NCBI GenBank assembly: GCA_019634835.1 | Contig: JAHCAO010000004.1 | Location: forward strand, 1-64,000 | Direction: 5' to 3' | DNA length: 64,000 nt | Origin: Gammaproteobacteria bacterium | GTDB taxonomy: Bacteria; Pseudomonadota; Gammaproteobacteria; DSM-16500 | Shown here: one piece after another, positions 40,902-49,733 of the stretch | How positions within the stretch are numbered: position 1 is the first letter of the stretch | Layout: each line of letters opens with the position of its first letter | Translations under genes and position numbers: made by a program | The notes under the pieces: generated by a model | The model's input: only the letters and a program-made list of their open reading frames with translations | The model's database searches: none | Told to the model about the DNA's origin: nothing

Positions 40902-42911
40902 ATGTCATCAACAAGACAAATATCTCATTTCTCCCTCGATGATCTTATCAGTCATTTCAAGCTGGCTTTAACTAACCGAAGTGCAGATGTCATTAAAGCC
41001 ATGTGGGATGGAAATCCTTTACTGCGAGCGTGGTATAGCGGCCAGCCAGTGGATTTTGGTGACCCTCTGTCTGGGCAGTTGGATATATGGACCATCTCTT
41101 TTGAGGACCTTATCGCTGATTTTAAATGGGCTTTGACTACCCGAGGTGCAGGTGTTGTCACCAAAGCCATATGGAATGGAAATCCTTTACTACGAGCGTG
41201 GTATAGCGGCCAGCCAGTGGATTTTGGCTACTGTCCATCCGGACAACCAGATACACGGGTCATCTCCCTCGATGACCTTATCAGTCATTTCAAATCGGCT
41301 TTAACTAGCCGAAGTGTAGATGTCATTAAAGCTATGTGGAATGGAAATCCTTTATTGCGGGCATGGTATAGTGGCCAACCAGTGGATTTTGGGGATCCTC
41401 TGTCCGGACAGTCAGATATACGTACTATCTCCTTCGATGATCTTATCAGTCATTTCAAGTCAATGTTGGCTAGCCAGCGCAAAAAATTTATTAAGGCCAT
41501 GTGGGATGGAAATTCCCTACTGCGGGATTGGTATAGCGGAAAACAAGTGAATTTTGGTGACCGTCCATCCGGACAGCCGGATATGCGTACTATCTCCCTC
41601 AATGACCTCATCAGTCATTTTAAGTCGGCTTTGGCTAGCCAGTACAAAGAACTGATTGAAGCTATGTGGGATGGAAACCAAAGACTGCACAATGCTATTC
41701 AATCTTTGGATATTAATCAGTCTAAGCTGTTATTAAAAAAAGTAATGAGCAGCTGCAGTGATGGTAAAACTGATTTCATTTCCCAATATCTCAGTTGGTT
41801 GGATGATGCTGGCATAATACGCATGGTTTTAGCAGAGATACAAGCTAGTTGTGGAAACAAGCAGCCGTCCATCTATAAAGCTAGGCAAATTAGGTTATTA
41901 CGAGACCGTCTTAATGAGATGCCAGATGTTTCTCAGCGTCATCGTGTTACTATGATTGCTCCACCTCATTCTTCAATCACTGTCAGTGACAGTCATCAAT
42001 TAACTACATCCATTCAACATGTCCCAGCAAGGAAGCGAAAAATACTATCTAAGGTAACAAAACCAAGTCGTAGTAAAAAGCAAAGAATAGAAATGATTAG
42101 TGAATTAGCATTAAGTAATTTAGTAAAAAAAATGCCGCCTCTATTCAATGGGCAAACTAGTTTTTGTGTTGAACAAGACGTCGGGTTGGATTTGAAAAAA
42201 ATACCTAAAGCAATCAAAGAGGAGTTGGGTATTGGTTTCATTGGAAAAGTTAGAAACAAGGCTAACTACAAAGTAGAAATTTCTGATCCATCAGCCTATA
42301 GACATGTTTGGGGAAAATATAATCAACTATTCGTGACGTCACCGTATTCAAATTACTCCTCAGATGACCAGAATTCATCAACAGGCTTTCAATATTTCCA
42401 TCAGCAGGCCGAACAAAGGAGTCACTTAGAAGATGGATTATTAACAAATGGTGCAGCAGCGGAATCTATTCATCTTACGACAGAAGTTTTGCCAGATATT
42501 AAAGAAAGTAATTTTGATGTTACTCAGAATCTATTCGCTTGCTCAGAGCTATCTTCTCAGAATAACGCAGATAACTCCCAACAGTCTGTGGAAAGACTCA
42601 GTAAAGAAAATTGGTTTACTTTTGAGTACGATTTAATGAACGATATCATCAATCCAATGGGATTGTTTAACCCATCAACGGAATCTAATACAGCATCTAC
42701 CACAACATCGCAGCCAAGCATTACTATTAATCGTACTCAAACTACTTCGTCTTTTACCTTATTTGGACATCAATTCAATACACAAACAGCAGAGCCTGTT
42801 GTTTCAGGTCATACGGACACGAGTAAAGAATACGAACTCTGGAATTTAGATTCGCATAACGATGAGCTTGAAGATTGGTCTGGTCCAAGCTCACCGACAG
42901 GGTTTTTTTAA
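40902..42911 (+). CDS. Protein with five tandem 55-residue repeats and a nuclear-localisation-like cluster
   Basis: A 669-aa protein of unknown function. Residues 12 to about 275 contain nearly five tandem copies of a 55-56 residue unit with the pattern DDLISHFKSAL, IKAMWDGNPLLRAWYSGQ and VDFGDPLSGQ; the fifth copy is partial. The repeats are also conserved at the DNA level, so they are recent or homogenised. Residues 377-395 form a basic cluster (RKRKILSKVTKPSRSKKQR) like a bipartite nuclear localisation signal. The C-terminal 250 residues are Ser/Thr/Gln-rich. No signal peptide or membrane span is seen. GAGGAGC precedes the ATG. A host-directed effector is an inference from this composition only. 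Confidence 0.8.
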   Translation: MSSTRQISHFSLDDLISHFKLALTNRSADVIKAMWDGNPLLRAWYSGQPVDFGDPLSGQLDIWTISFEDLIADFKWALTTRGAGVVTKAIWNGNPLLRAWYSGQPVDFGYCPSGQPDTRVISLDDLISHFKSALTSRSVDVIKAMWNGNPLLRAWYSGQPVDFGDPLSGQSDIRTISFDDLISHFKSMLASQRKKFIKAMWDGNSLLRDWYSGKQVNFGDRPSGQPDMRTISLNDLISHFKSALASQYKELIEAMWDGNQRLHNAIQSLDINQSKLLLKKVMSSCSDGKTDFISQYLSWLDDAGIIRMVLAEIQASCGNKQPSIYKARQIRLLRDRLNEMPDVSQRHRVTMIAPPHSSITVSDSHQLTTSIQHVPARKRKILSKVTKPSRSKKQRIEMISELALSNLVKKMPPLFNGQTSFCVEQDVGLDLKKIPKAIKEELGIGFIGKVRNKANYKVEISDPSAYRHVWGKYNQLFVTSPYSNYSSDDQNSSTGFQYFHQQAEQRSHLEDGLLTNGAAAESIHLTTEVLPDIKESNFDVTQNLFACSELSSQNNADNSQQSVERLSKENWFTFEYDLMNDIINPMGLFNPSTESNTASTTTSQPSITINRTQTTSSFTLFGHQFNTQTAEPVVSGHTDTSKEYELWNLDSHNDELEDWSGPSSPTGFF

Positions 42912-43304
42912 CTTAGAAGCCAGTAAGAGGATCCCGAAGACCCTTCTCAATTTGTAGACTTTGTTAATTTGTATCGGTTCACGAGGTAACCTGAAGCGTA
43001 AAGGTTCACGGGGGTAGTCATAGGGCCCCAAAAAATGGAAGCTGGTAGATAGCACCATTCAAGTCATCACGACGGCCTGCTTTGAAATACAATAGATTGG
43101 TTAAAGTTGTAGTTTTATTCCTTCGTTTGCTTCCCTCTTAACGGGGGGGCTTCATGGCTTCGATATTGCAGAACTTCCGCTTTTTGGGGCCCTATGACTA
43201 CCCCCGCGAACGTAAAGAAAACGTCTAGCTGCGAGGAGTATTTTTTTGAGTTGCCTGCAGATAGACGTTACTTATTAAGGTGTGTGAACATACATGATGC
43301 TAAG
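42912..43304. other. Gene-free region with an inverted pair of dispersed repeats
   Basis: A 393-bp gap between the repeat protein and rpsT (minus strand). It holds repeat copy A (43117-43211) and an inverted partial copy (43004-43041), see separate entry. A hairpin with arms ACGTCT/AGACGT (43221-43267 region) lies next to it and might act in rpsT transcription termination. No open reading frame of note. Confidence 0.6.
43004..43211. repeat. Dispersed repeat, copy A, with inverted ends
   Basis: The segment 43117-43211 is one copy of a roughly 90-bp repeat also found at 45380-45463 and 63073-63161. Its right end (43174-43211) recurs as an imperfect 38-bp inverted copy at 43004-43041, sharing GGGGGTAGTCATAGGGCCCC. 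The pair is flanked by GTAAAG on both sides (42998-43003 and 43212-43217), which may be a target duplication. No transposase is encoded. Confidence 0.75.
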
Positions 43305-43589
43305 TTAAGCCTGAATGTTGGCCTTTTCTTCCATCTTCTTAATATGCAGCGCTAAACGGCTTTTATGCCGTGCTGCTTTATTTTTGTGAATAATGCCTTT
43401 GCTAGCCATGCGATCAATGATTGGGGTGGCTTCTTGAAGTGACATTAAGGCTGCTTTCGGGTCACCTGTTGTAATAGCTGCAGTGACTTTTTTGATGTAG
43501 GTTCTCAGCATGGAACGCATGCTGGCATTGTGCCGGCGGTGTTTCTCTGCCTGGCGGACACGTTTTTTTGCTTGCTTTGTATTAGCCAA
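43305..43589 (-). CDS. rpsT: 30S ribosomal protein S20
   Basis: Small basic helical protein that binds 16S rRNA in the 30S body; in E. coli it is autoregulated. The 94-aa product begins [20 protein letters not shown], with the helical [33 protein letters not shown]-type end. TTGGAG precedes the start. It is divergent from murJ, the usual gammaproteobacterial arrangement. Confidence 0.97.
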   Translation of the reverse strand: MANTKQAKKRVRQAEKHRRHNASMRSMLRTYIKKVTAAITTGDPKAALMSLQEATPIIDRMASKGIIHKNKAARHKSRLALHIKKMEEKANIQA

Positions 43590-43651
43590 GGTTTTTCTCC
43601 AAAATCTTCATTAAGAGTCTGTTTCTAGGGTCTATTTTCAAGAGAATGCGT

Positions 43652-43680
43652 AATATGCCTGCTTTTCAATGTGTTGTCAA
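43652..43680 (-). promoter_or_regulatory. Predicted rpsT promoter
   Basis: On the minus strand TTGACA (43680-43675), a 17-bp spacer and CATATT (43657-43652) lie about 65 bp ahead of the rpsT start codon. The perfect -35 box supports it; the -10 box matches 4 of 6 positions. Confidence 0.55.
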
Positions 43681-43814
43681 TTTGTTTGCCATTTGTAATT
43701 TTTGTTTCCGTCACGCCTTTTTTTACTATTCTGTAGCTTGTTCACAGTATCAACAGCTCGTTTTTAGCACAGATCGCTGGTAAACTCGTCTCTTTAGCTT
43801 CAGGTTCAGTGATT

Positions 43815-45365
43815 GTGAGCAAAAATTTAGTTAAATCAACTACAGTTGTTATTAGCATGACAATGATTTCCCGCGTATTTGGGTTTGTGCGGGACATGGT
43901 GACAGCTGCTTTATTTGGTGCTTCAGCACAATTTGATGCTTTTTCTATTGCTTTTCGTATTCCTAACCTCATGCGACGGTTATTTGCTGAGGGTTCGTTT
44001 TCACAAGCGTTTGTTCCCGTGTTGTCTGAATATCAAAAGAGAAAAACCCAAGAAGAAGTACAACAATTTATCGATGCTATATCAGGAACGCTAGGGATAA
44101 CACTCTTAGTCGTGACCACGCTTGGAATCTTTTGCGCTCCTTGGATAGTGACATTATTTGCACCAGGATTTGCAGCGCATGGGGATCGTTTTGATCTTAC
44201 AGTGACCATGCTGCGTATCACCTTTCCGTATTTAATGTTGATTTCGCTGACAGCACTTTCTGGTGCCATCTTAAACACGTATAGCCGCTTTTGGGTGGCA
44301 GCTTTTACTCCCGTTTTTTTAAATATAGTAATGATCGTAACAGCGATTTGGTTGTCACCGCATTTTGCAAAACCGATTATTGGGCTTGCTTGGGGCGTGT
44401 TTATTGCCGGTGTAGTGCAATTAGTTTTTCAATGGCCGTTTTTGAAGAGGTTACAATTATTACCGCGTCCAAAAATTAATTTTCATGATCCAGGTGTAGT
44501 GCGTGTTTTAACATTAATGGTACCTGCTTTGTTTGGTGTATCAGTCGGTCAGATTAATTTAATGGTAGATAGTGTATTTGCTTCATTACTCATGATTGGC
44601 AGTGTATCTTGGCTTTATTATTCCGATCGGTTAATGGAGTTTCCTCTAGGAGTATTTGGTGTTGCCATATCAACAGTGATATTACCGCATTTGTCACGTC
44701 ATCATGCGACACAATCAGCAGAATCATTTTCATTGACGTTAGATTGGGCATTGCGAGCCGTATTGTTAGTCGGTATTCCTGCTGGCGTGGCATTGGCTGT
44801 GATATCAGGGCCTATGTTGTCTACCTTATTCCAATATGGTCGTTTTGATGGGCATTCTGTCATCATGGCACAGAAAAGCTTAACTGCATTTGCAATTGGG
44901 ATCGCACCTTTTATGCTGGTAAAAGTGTTAGCAGCAGGATTTTATGCGAAGCAAGATTTGCGTACGCCAGTGCGTATCGCAGTCATTGCGATGGTTACGA
45001 ATATAATACTAAATATTATTTTAATTTGGCCGCTTGCACATGCGGGGATTGCGCTTGCTACTTCACTAGCTGCATTAGTGAATACAGGATGCCTCTTTTA
45101 CTTTTTACGGCAGCGTGGTTTTTATTGCCCGCGCGAGGGTTGGAAATGGTTCGCTCTGCGCATTACACTGGCTAATATTGTTCTTGCTGTGTGGTTATGG
45201 GTAGGAGCAGGTGACATCAGTCGCTGGATTAATAGCAGCCCTATCTGGCGTGTGGAACATCTTGCTTTTTTGTTAGTGACAGCAAGCTTCATTTATTTTG
45301 CGGTATTATGGTTATCAGGCATACGACTTCATCATTTGCTGATGCCGCAGCAGCAAACGGCATAG
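43815..45365 (+). CDS. murJ: Lipid II flippase MurJ
   Basis: Inner-membrane flippase (MOP superfamily) that exports the peptidoglycan precursor lipid II. The 516-aa protein has about 14 membrane segments and the family motifs SRVFGFVRDMVTAALFGAS and RIPNLMRRLFAEGSFSQAFVPV near the N-terminus. GTG 43815 gives MSKNLVKSTTVV as in other MurJ proteins; GTG 43809 is an alternative. In relatives ribF-ileS-lspA often follow; here a dispersed repeat and opposing genes follow instead, suggesting rearrangement. Confidence 0.95.
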   Translation: MSKNLVKSTTVVISMTMISRVFGFVRDMVTAALFGASAQFDAFSIAFRIPNLMRRLFAEGSFSQAFVPVLSEYQKRKTQEEVQQFIDAISGTLGITLLVVTTLGIFCAPWIVTLFAPGFAAHGDRFDLTVTMLRITFPYLMLISLTALSGAILNTYSRFWVAAFTPVFLNIVMIVTAIWLSPHFAKPIIGLAWGVFIAGVVQLVFQWPFLKRLQLLPRPKINFHDPGVVRVLTLMVPALFGVSVGQINLMVDSVFASLLMIGSVSWLYYSDRLMEFPLGVFGVAISTVILPHLSRHHATQSAESFSLTLDWALRAVLLVGIPAGVALAVISGPMLSTLFQYGRFDGHSVIMAQKSLTAFAIGIAPFMLVKVLAAGFYAKQDLRTPVRIAVIAMVTNIILNIILIWPLAHAGIALATSLAALVNTGCLFYFLRQRGFYCPREGWKWFALRITLANIVLAVWLWVGAGDISRWINSSPIWRVEHLAFLLVTASFIYFAVLWLSGIRLHHLLMPQQQTA

Positions 45366-45379
45366 AAACGGGTGCATGC

Positions 45380-45463
45380 GCTTGCTTCCTTTTTAACGCG
45401 CTTTCATGGCTTCGACATTGCAGCGCTTCCATTTTTTTGGGTTCGATAGCTACTCCCGTGAAC
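45380..45463. repeat. Dispersed repeat, copy B
   Basis: An 84-bp copy sharing GCTTCC, CTTTCATGGCTTCGACATTG and CAGCGCTTCCATTTTTTTGG with the other copies and ending CCCGTGAAC. It begins 14 bp after the murJ stop, between convergent genes. Next to it an 8-bp inverted repeat GTACATGA/TCATGTAC (45464-45471 and 45499-45506) may form a hairpin. Confidence 0.75.
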
Positions 45464-45516
45464 GTACATGACTCCATCCTCCTGCTGCAAAAAACTCATC
45501 ATGTACCTCATAGAAA

Positions 45517-46209
45517 CTATCTTTCTGGTGATGGCGTTGCTGCTTTCTCATTCATAGTAGCAGGAGCTCTGAGACCTGCTTTTGCTGTAGCGGGTAAAAG
45601 AGTAAACATTTCGTGATACATACTTTCGAGTTTTTTTTGTAACGCACTAATAGTCACTCCCAGTTTTTCTGATTTTTGTGCTAAGGCTTTTTCTTGCTTA
45701 TCTAAATCCGCTAATTCGTTTTGAATTTCACTCATTGGCTTGCCTTGCTTAATTTCACCGATCATCACAGCTAGCTTGCCGTGTAAGTCTTCAATGTACT
45801 GTGTAATACTGCGTTCTAATTCTTCTTTTTCTAAAAGTCGTTGTTGTGCATCGTTAATCATAGGGTTAGCACTGGCTGTATATTGTTCATGAAAAGCAAA
45901 GGTTTCTTTTGTTGCTTGCATTTTTGGTAATGTCATGGATATACCACCAACGCTCTGCATCATGTCAGCTGTATTGATGTGGTTTGATTTCGTTTTTAAG
46001 CGTGCTGCTTCTGTATCAAGTAGCACTATGCTGATAAAGCGAGGGTCATCGTTGGGTATAGTGTTATTGATTTTATAGAAAGTACGGTTTAATCCTTTCA
46101 ATATGTCTTTAGTGCTTGTCCCTTGATCTCCAGGTGCACGTATCTTCGCAGCAGCATTTTCTAAAGCATTTGTATCGGATTGGCTAGGTTCGCTCATACT
46201 GACGCCCAT
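45517..46209 (-). CDS. Unknown coiled-coil protein
   Basis: I do not recognise this protein. From ATG 46209 (MGVSMSEPSQSD) it has 230 aa; ATG 46197 is equally possible, and a GTG 13 codons further upstream lies in likely promoter sequence (TATTATACT). The second half is strongly predicted coiled coil (LLEKEELERSITQYIEDLHG to LQKKLESMYHEMF). There is no signal peptide or membrane span. It lies downstream of scpA on the same strand, where scpB is often found, but shows no resemblance to ScpB's winged helices. Confidence 0.65.
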   Translation of the reverse strand: MGVSMSEPSQSDTNALENAAAKIRAPGDQGTSTKDILKGLNRTFYKINNTIPNDDPRFISIVLLDTEAARLKTKSNHINTADMMQSVGGISMTLPKMQATKETFAFHEQYTASANPMINDAQQRLLEKEELERSITQYIEDLHGKLAVMIGEIKQGKPMSEIQNELADLDKQEKALAQKSEKLGVTISALQKKLESMYHEMFTLLPATAKAGLRAPATMNEKAATPSPER

Positions 46210-46254
46210 ACATGAGAGTAGTTGCTTTAAGTATAATATAACTAACACGGATAG

Positions 46255-46283
46255 TCAGGGATTGCCTGCAGCGGAATCCCTGA
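46255..46283 (-). terminator. Hairpin between scpA and the next gene
   Basis: A 9-bp perfect stem TCAGGGATT/AATCCCTGA with an 11-nt loop lies just past the scpA stop. No T run follows on either strand, so it may be a processing or stability hairpin rather than a true intrinsic terminator. Confidence 0.4.
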
Positions 46284-46329
46284 TGGATAGCACTACTTTA
46301 CTAGCACGAATTTTCTTTTAGAATATGCT

Positions 46330-47163
46330 CTAAGCCGCTTTAGTTTTAAGATAAATTGGTGCGAATGGAGCCGCTTGGACAAAATCAATCAAACCTTGTT
46401 TGAGCAATTCAAGCAGAGCGAGGAAAGTTACAACAATACCTAATCGGCCTTCCTTTAAATTGAAAAGACCGGCAAAAGGAAAATGTTCTTTGTCTTGCAC
46501 AGTGGTGAGAATAACAGTCATTTTTTCGCGTACAGATAAAGTGTCTAGTTGGATATGATGATGCGTATGGAGTTCAGCACGCTTTAGTACCTCTATCAAG
46601 GCGCTCATTAAATCAGTAAGAGCAAGCGTAGGGAGCGGTTTTTCAATGCTAATGCAGCTGCTATCTGCTTGTACCAGAAAGAGATCTCGTTCTTCCCGGG
46701 GTAGTTTATCTAAATCTTCTGCAGCTTGTTTATAACGTTCGTATTCTTGTAGGCGGCGTACGAGTTCTGCGCGGGGGTCTTCTTCTGTGTTTTCCGTATC
46801 ATTGGGGCGCGGTAAGAGCATGCGCGATTTGATCTCGGCTAAGATGGCTGCCATCACGAGATATTCAGCGGCGAGTTCCAAGGATAATTCTTGCATTAAG
46901 TCAATATATTCCATGTATTGCTGTGTTACTGCAGCAATAGGAATGTCAAGAATATCAATATTTTGTTTTCTAATCAGATACAGTAAAAAGTCTAGAGGGC
47001 CTTCGAAGGCGTCTAGCCATACTTTCATCGCGTCAGGTGGAATATATAAGTCTTTAGGTAAATCAATGATAGCTTGACCTTTGACCGTCGCAATGGGAGC
47101 GATGATGGTAGGTATATCGGTTGGATCTATTAATTCTGCTAGTGTACTTTCGGCATTAGTCAT
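46330..47163 (-). CDS. scpA: Segregation and condensation protein A (kleisin)
   Basis: Kleisin subunit bridging the heads of SMC in chromosome segregation. The 277-aa protein has the N-terminal kleisin motif FEGPLDFLLYLIRKQNIDILDIPI (residues about 53-76), followed by a region with MAAILAEIKSRMLLPRP, and a C-terminal winged-helix region with FLALLELLKQGLIDFVQ. Its usual partner gene scpB is not in this window. It is divergent from the Sua5 gene, a neighbourhood known from other gammaproteobacteria. Confidence 0.93.
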   Translation of the reverse strand: MTNAESTLAELIDPTDIPTIIAPIATVKGQAIIDLPKDLYIPPDAMKVWLDAFEGPLDFLLYLIRKQNIDILDIPIAAVTQQYMEYIDLMQELSLELAAEYLVMAAILAEIKSRMLLPRPNDTENTEEDPRAELVRRLQEYERYKQAAEDLDKLPREERDLFLVQADSSCISIEKPLPTLALTDLMSALIEVLKRAELHTHHHIQLDTLSVREKMTVILTTVQDKEHFPFAGLFNLKEGRLGIVVTFLALLELLKQGLIDFVQAAPFAPIYLKTKAA

Positions 47164-47250
47164 CAGGCTATGTTAACTATCCTGTGTGTAAAATGCTATA
47201 TTATCCGGCGTACAAAGCCAATCATCAAAGTATAGTAGCAGTTCTTATTC

Positions 47251-48240
47251 ATGATCACACAAGAAATGACACAGGCAGTTGCCATGCTCCGTGCTGGGGG
47301 ATTAGTCGCTATTCCAACAGAAACTGTCTATGGCTTGGGTGCGGATGCCAAGAACGAATCTGCTGTTAGGCGCATTTTTCTTGCTAAAGAACGTCCGTAT
47401 GGGCATCCACTGATTGTGCATCTTGCTAATGTCCAACAACTCACGGAATGGGCGCGGGATATTTCACCGGAAGCGATGCGCTTGGCTGAAGCATTTTGGC
47501 CAGGGCCATTGACACTCATCCTTAAAAAACAGCCACAGGTGCTAGATTTAGTGACAGGTGGACAAGAGACGGTAGGGTTACGTATTCCTAATCATCCTGT
47601 TGCTTTAGCGTTATTGCGCGCATTCGGAAGTGGCGTGGCAGCTCCATCAGCCAATAAGTTTACGCGCATTAGTCCTACAACAGCAGCGGCAGTTAGGCAG
47701 GAATTAGGCGAAGAAGTGGATCTGATCCTAGAGGGAGGGAATTGTCGTGTAGGACTGGAATCGACCATTATCGATATGAGTGGGACTGTTCCAGTGATTT
47801 TACGTCCTGGTATGGTGACAGCAAAAGCCATCATGGAGGTACTGGGTGAGCCCGTTAGCTTATCGCAGCAAGTGGTCTCTCATACACGTGCACCAGGTAT
47901 GCACCTTGTGCATTATGCGCCGCTGACAAAGACAGTCTTAGTGGAGACAGCGTATATTTCTGATTATTTACAATCTTTACGGCCACATGATTTTCCTATT
48001 GCGTTGATGACACATAGTAAGTGTGATTTCTATAAAAGTGATAATACTATTCACTATGTGTCGATGCCTCATGAGGCGGTTCCTTATGCATATGATCTTT
48101 ACCAAACGTTGCGTATGCTAGATAACTTACATCTAAAGCGTATTCTCATTGAGAAGGTGCCCGAGTGCTCAGAATGGGATGCCATTAGAGATAGATTAAT
48201 AAAAGCAAGCCATCACAGCTGTATTGACAAACTATTTTGA
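47251..48240 (+). CDS. Threonylcarbamoyl-AMP synthase, Sua5 type
   Basis: Makes threonylcarbamoyl-adenylate from threonine, bicarbonate and ATP for the t6A37 modification of ANN-decoding tRNAs. The 329-aa protein has an N-terminal YrdC domain (GGLVAIPTETVYGLGADAKN, FLAKERPYGHPLIVHL, VGLRIPNHPVALALL, ESTIIDMSG) and a linker plus C-terminal Sua5 domain (PGMHLVHYAPLTKTVL onward), so it is the long Sua5 form rather than TsaC. The 87-bp gap to scpA would hold both promoters. Confidence 0.93.
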   Translation: MITQEMTQAVAMLRAGGLVAIPTETVYGLGADAKNESAVRRIFLAKERPYGHPLIVHLANVQQLTEWARDISPEAMRLAEAFWPGPLTLILKKQPQVLDLVTGGQETVGLRIPNHPVALALLRAFGSGVAAPSANKFTRISPTTAAAVRQELGEEVDLILEGGNCRVGLESTIIDMSGTVPVILRPGMVTAKAIMEVLGEPVSLSQQVVSHTRAPGMHLVHYAPLTKTVLVETAYISDYLQSLRPHDFPIALMTHSKCDFYKSDNTIHYVSMPHEAVPYAYDLYQTLRMLDNLHLKRILIEKVPECSEWDAIRDRLIKASHHSCIDKLF

Positions 48241-48344
48241 GACTATAAGATTGCCAAGATTTTTTGCTAAAAACCTGTGTATACCTGTAGCGTTTCAATT
48301 TATCAACACAGCCGAATTTCACCTTTTTATTCCTGCCTGAATAC

Positions 48345-49733
48345 ATGGATATACTTATGGTTACAGAGTTTGATGAAAGAAACGGAGTGGTACAAGTTTC
48401 TTGGAGTGATATACGTAAACGAGTTGCAAATGTAGAGCCGCAGTTTGCGGAAATGGTGGACCAGTTAAATCCGGATCAGTCTTTTCCTCTTTTTCTTGTC
48501 TACCTTCCTTATGGTGCGTTAAAAGGAGATACAAAAAGTTCCTATTTGCCCGATGGCAAAGGTCGTTATTACCGATTGTCAGATCCCGCTGTTCCTAAAG
48601 AGATTATCAAGCACCTTGGTTATGGTATCGGTGGTTCACCGATGGGTATGGTTTTAGAAAAACAATTGGAATATTTTATCGACTTCAAACATAAAGGTAT
48701 TACTATTCCATGGTTAATTTATTCACCCGGTCACTTTTTTCCATTCTCAACTATCTTAGGATGTGATAGCGATCCTATTTACGCACCTAATGGATTATTA
48801 ACAGTGACATCGGGTGCAAGATCCACGTTTATGCTGCCTAATATTGGCTGTAATACGCACCATGCTAATTTAAAACGTGATTTTAACATTCAACGACAAG
48901 CGCCGAAATCGCTTTATGATCACTGGTTTGTATTCAAAGATATTATTGAGAGCAACACGTTGGATTGTCAGTGGCGCTCGTGTTTACTGTATTTTAGTGA
49001 AAAGTGGGTGAAGACATTGCATGTTGATAAAGCATGGATGAAATTAAAATTATATCTTCATGAAGCAGCGTGGCAAAAATTTGCCTATGAGAGAAATAGA
49101 GTTTATTACGACATTGCTTTTTCTATTATTCAAGAAAAACGTAATTTGAAGCCTAATCCTTATTTAACTGATACAGCACGTCATTTGTTTGCGACAGCAT
49201 TGGGTGCGGTACCTGGTTATGTGCCTGCTTGTGATGAAGAAGCTTTGCCAGTTAAAGTCATTCAGCGTGCGTTTATTGATTCATATGGATTAAAAAAATA
49301 TGTGCCAACGATTATGCAGCCGTCTCATTTTAATGGCGGCCAGCAACACTCACCAGTTTATTATTCACTGCAGCATCCTGCCACCCGGGTTTTTTCACCG
49401 AAATCGAGAGAAGTCTCAAGCACACTCGCAGAAATGCTCGAATTAGAATATCTTATGCGAATATTTTGTGAAGAATTATCTGACAACGCGAATGTTTGTT
49501 CTGACACGGTTATTGGCGAAATTGCAAAAAGCGTTATTTTTAACTATTACCATAACAAGTCAGATAGGCATCATATTATGACTCAATCCTCTGATATATC
49601 TACCACCGATCCGAGATTTGCTTTTGTGCAATACAGTCGTGCAAGCACAAAAGCAGTGTTTGCCAGTGATGCGCCTTTTGTTAGAGGATGTATCAGTATC
49701 AAACGGATTAAATCGAAGGTACATAACGATTAA
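48345..49733 (+). CDS. Unknown 462-aa protein
   Basis: I do not recognise this protein. It is a soluble-looking 462-aa product without signal peptide, membrane span or repeats. Visible segments include HLGYGIGGSPMGMVLEKQ, YSPGHFFPFSTILGCDSD, LPNIGCNTHHANLKRDF and a late FNGGQQHSPVYYSLQHP. Several conserved-looking His, Cys and Asp residues could form a metal or catalytic site, but I cannot name one. ATG 48357 is an alternative start. Its end overlaps the convergent MFS gene by 26 bp. Confidence 0.75.
   Translation: MDILMVTEFDERNGVVQVSWSDIRKRVANVEPQFAEMVDQLNPDQSFPLFLVYLPYGALKGDTKSSYLPDGKGRYYRLSDPAVPKEIIKHLGYGIGGSPMGMVLEKQLEYFIDFKHKGITIPWLIYSPGHFFPFSTILGCDSDPIYAPNGLLTVTSGARSTFMLPNIGCNTHHANLKRDFNIQRQAPKSLYDHWFVFKDIIESNTLDCQWRSCLLYFSEKWVKTLHVDKAWMKLKLYLHEAAWQKFAYERNRVYYDIAFSIIQEKRNLKPNPYLTDTARHLFATALGAVPGYVPACDEEALPVKVIQRAFIDSYGLKKYVPTIMQPSHFNGGQQHSPVYYSLQHPATRVFSPKSREVSSTLAEMLELEYLMRIFCEELSDNANVCSDTVIGEIAKSVIFNYYHNKSDRHHIMTQSSDISTTDPRFAFVQYSRASTKAVFASDAPFVRGCISIKRIKSKVHND

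Noticed and set aside
45289-45477. Short minus-strand frame over repeat copy B
   Set aside because: Parts of the repeat look coding on the minus strand in copies B and C, but copy A has a stop in the same frame and lengths differ, so the repeat is treated as non-coding.
45517-46209. The gene after scpA as scpB
   Set aside because: It is a long coiled-coil protein without the winged-helix domains that define ScpB.
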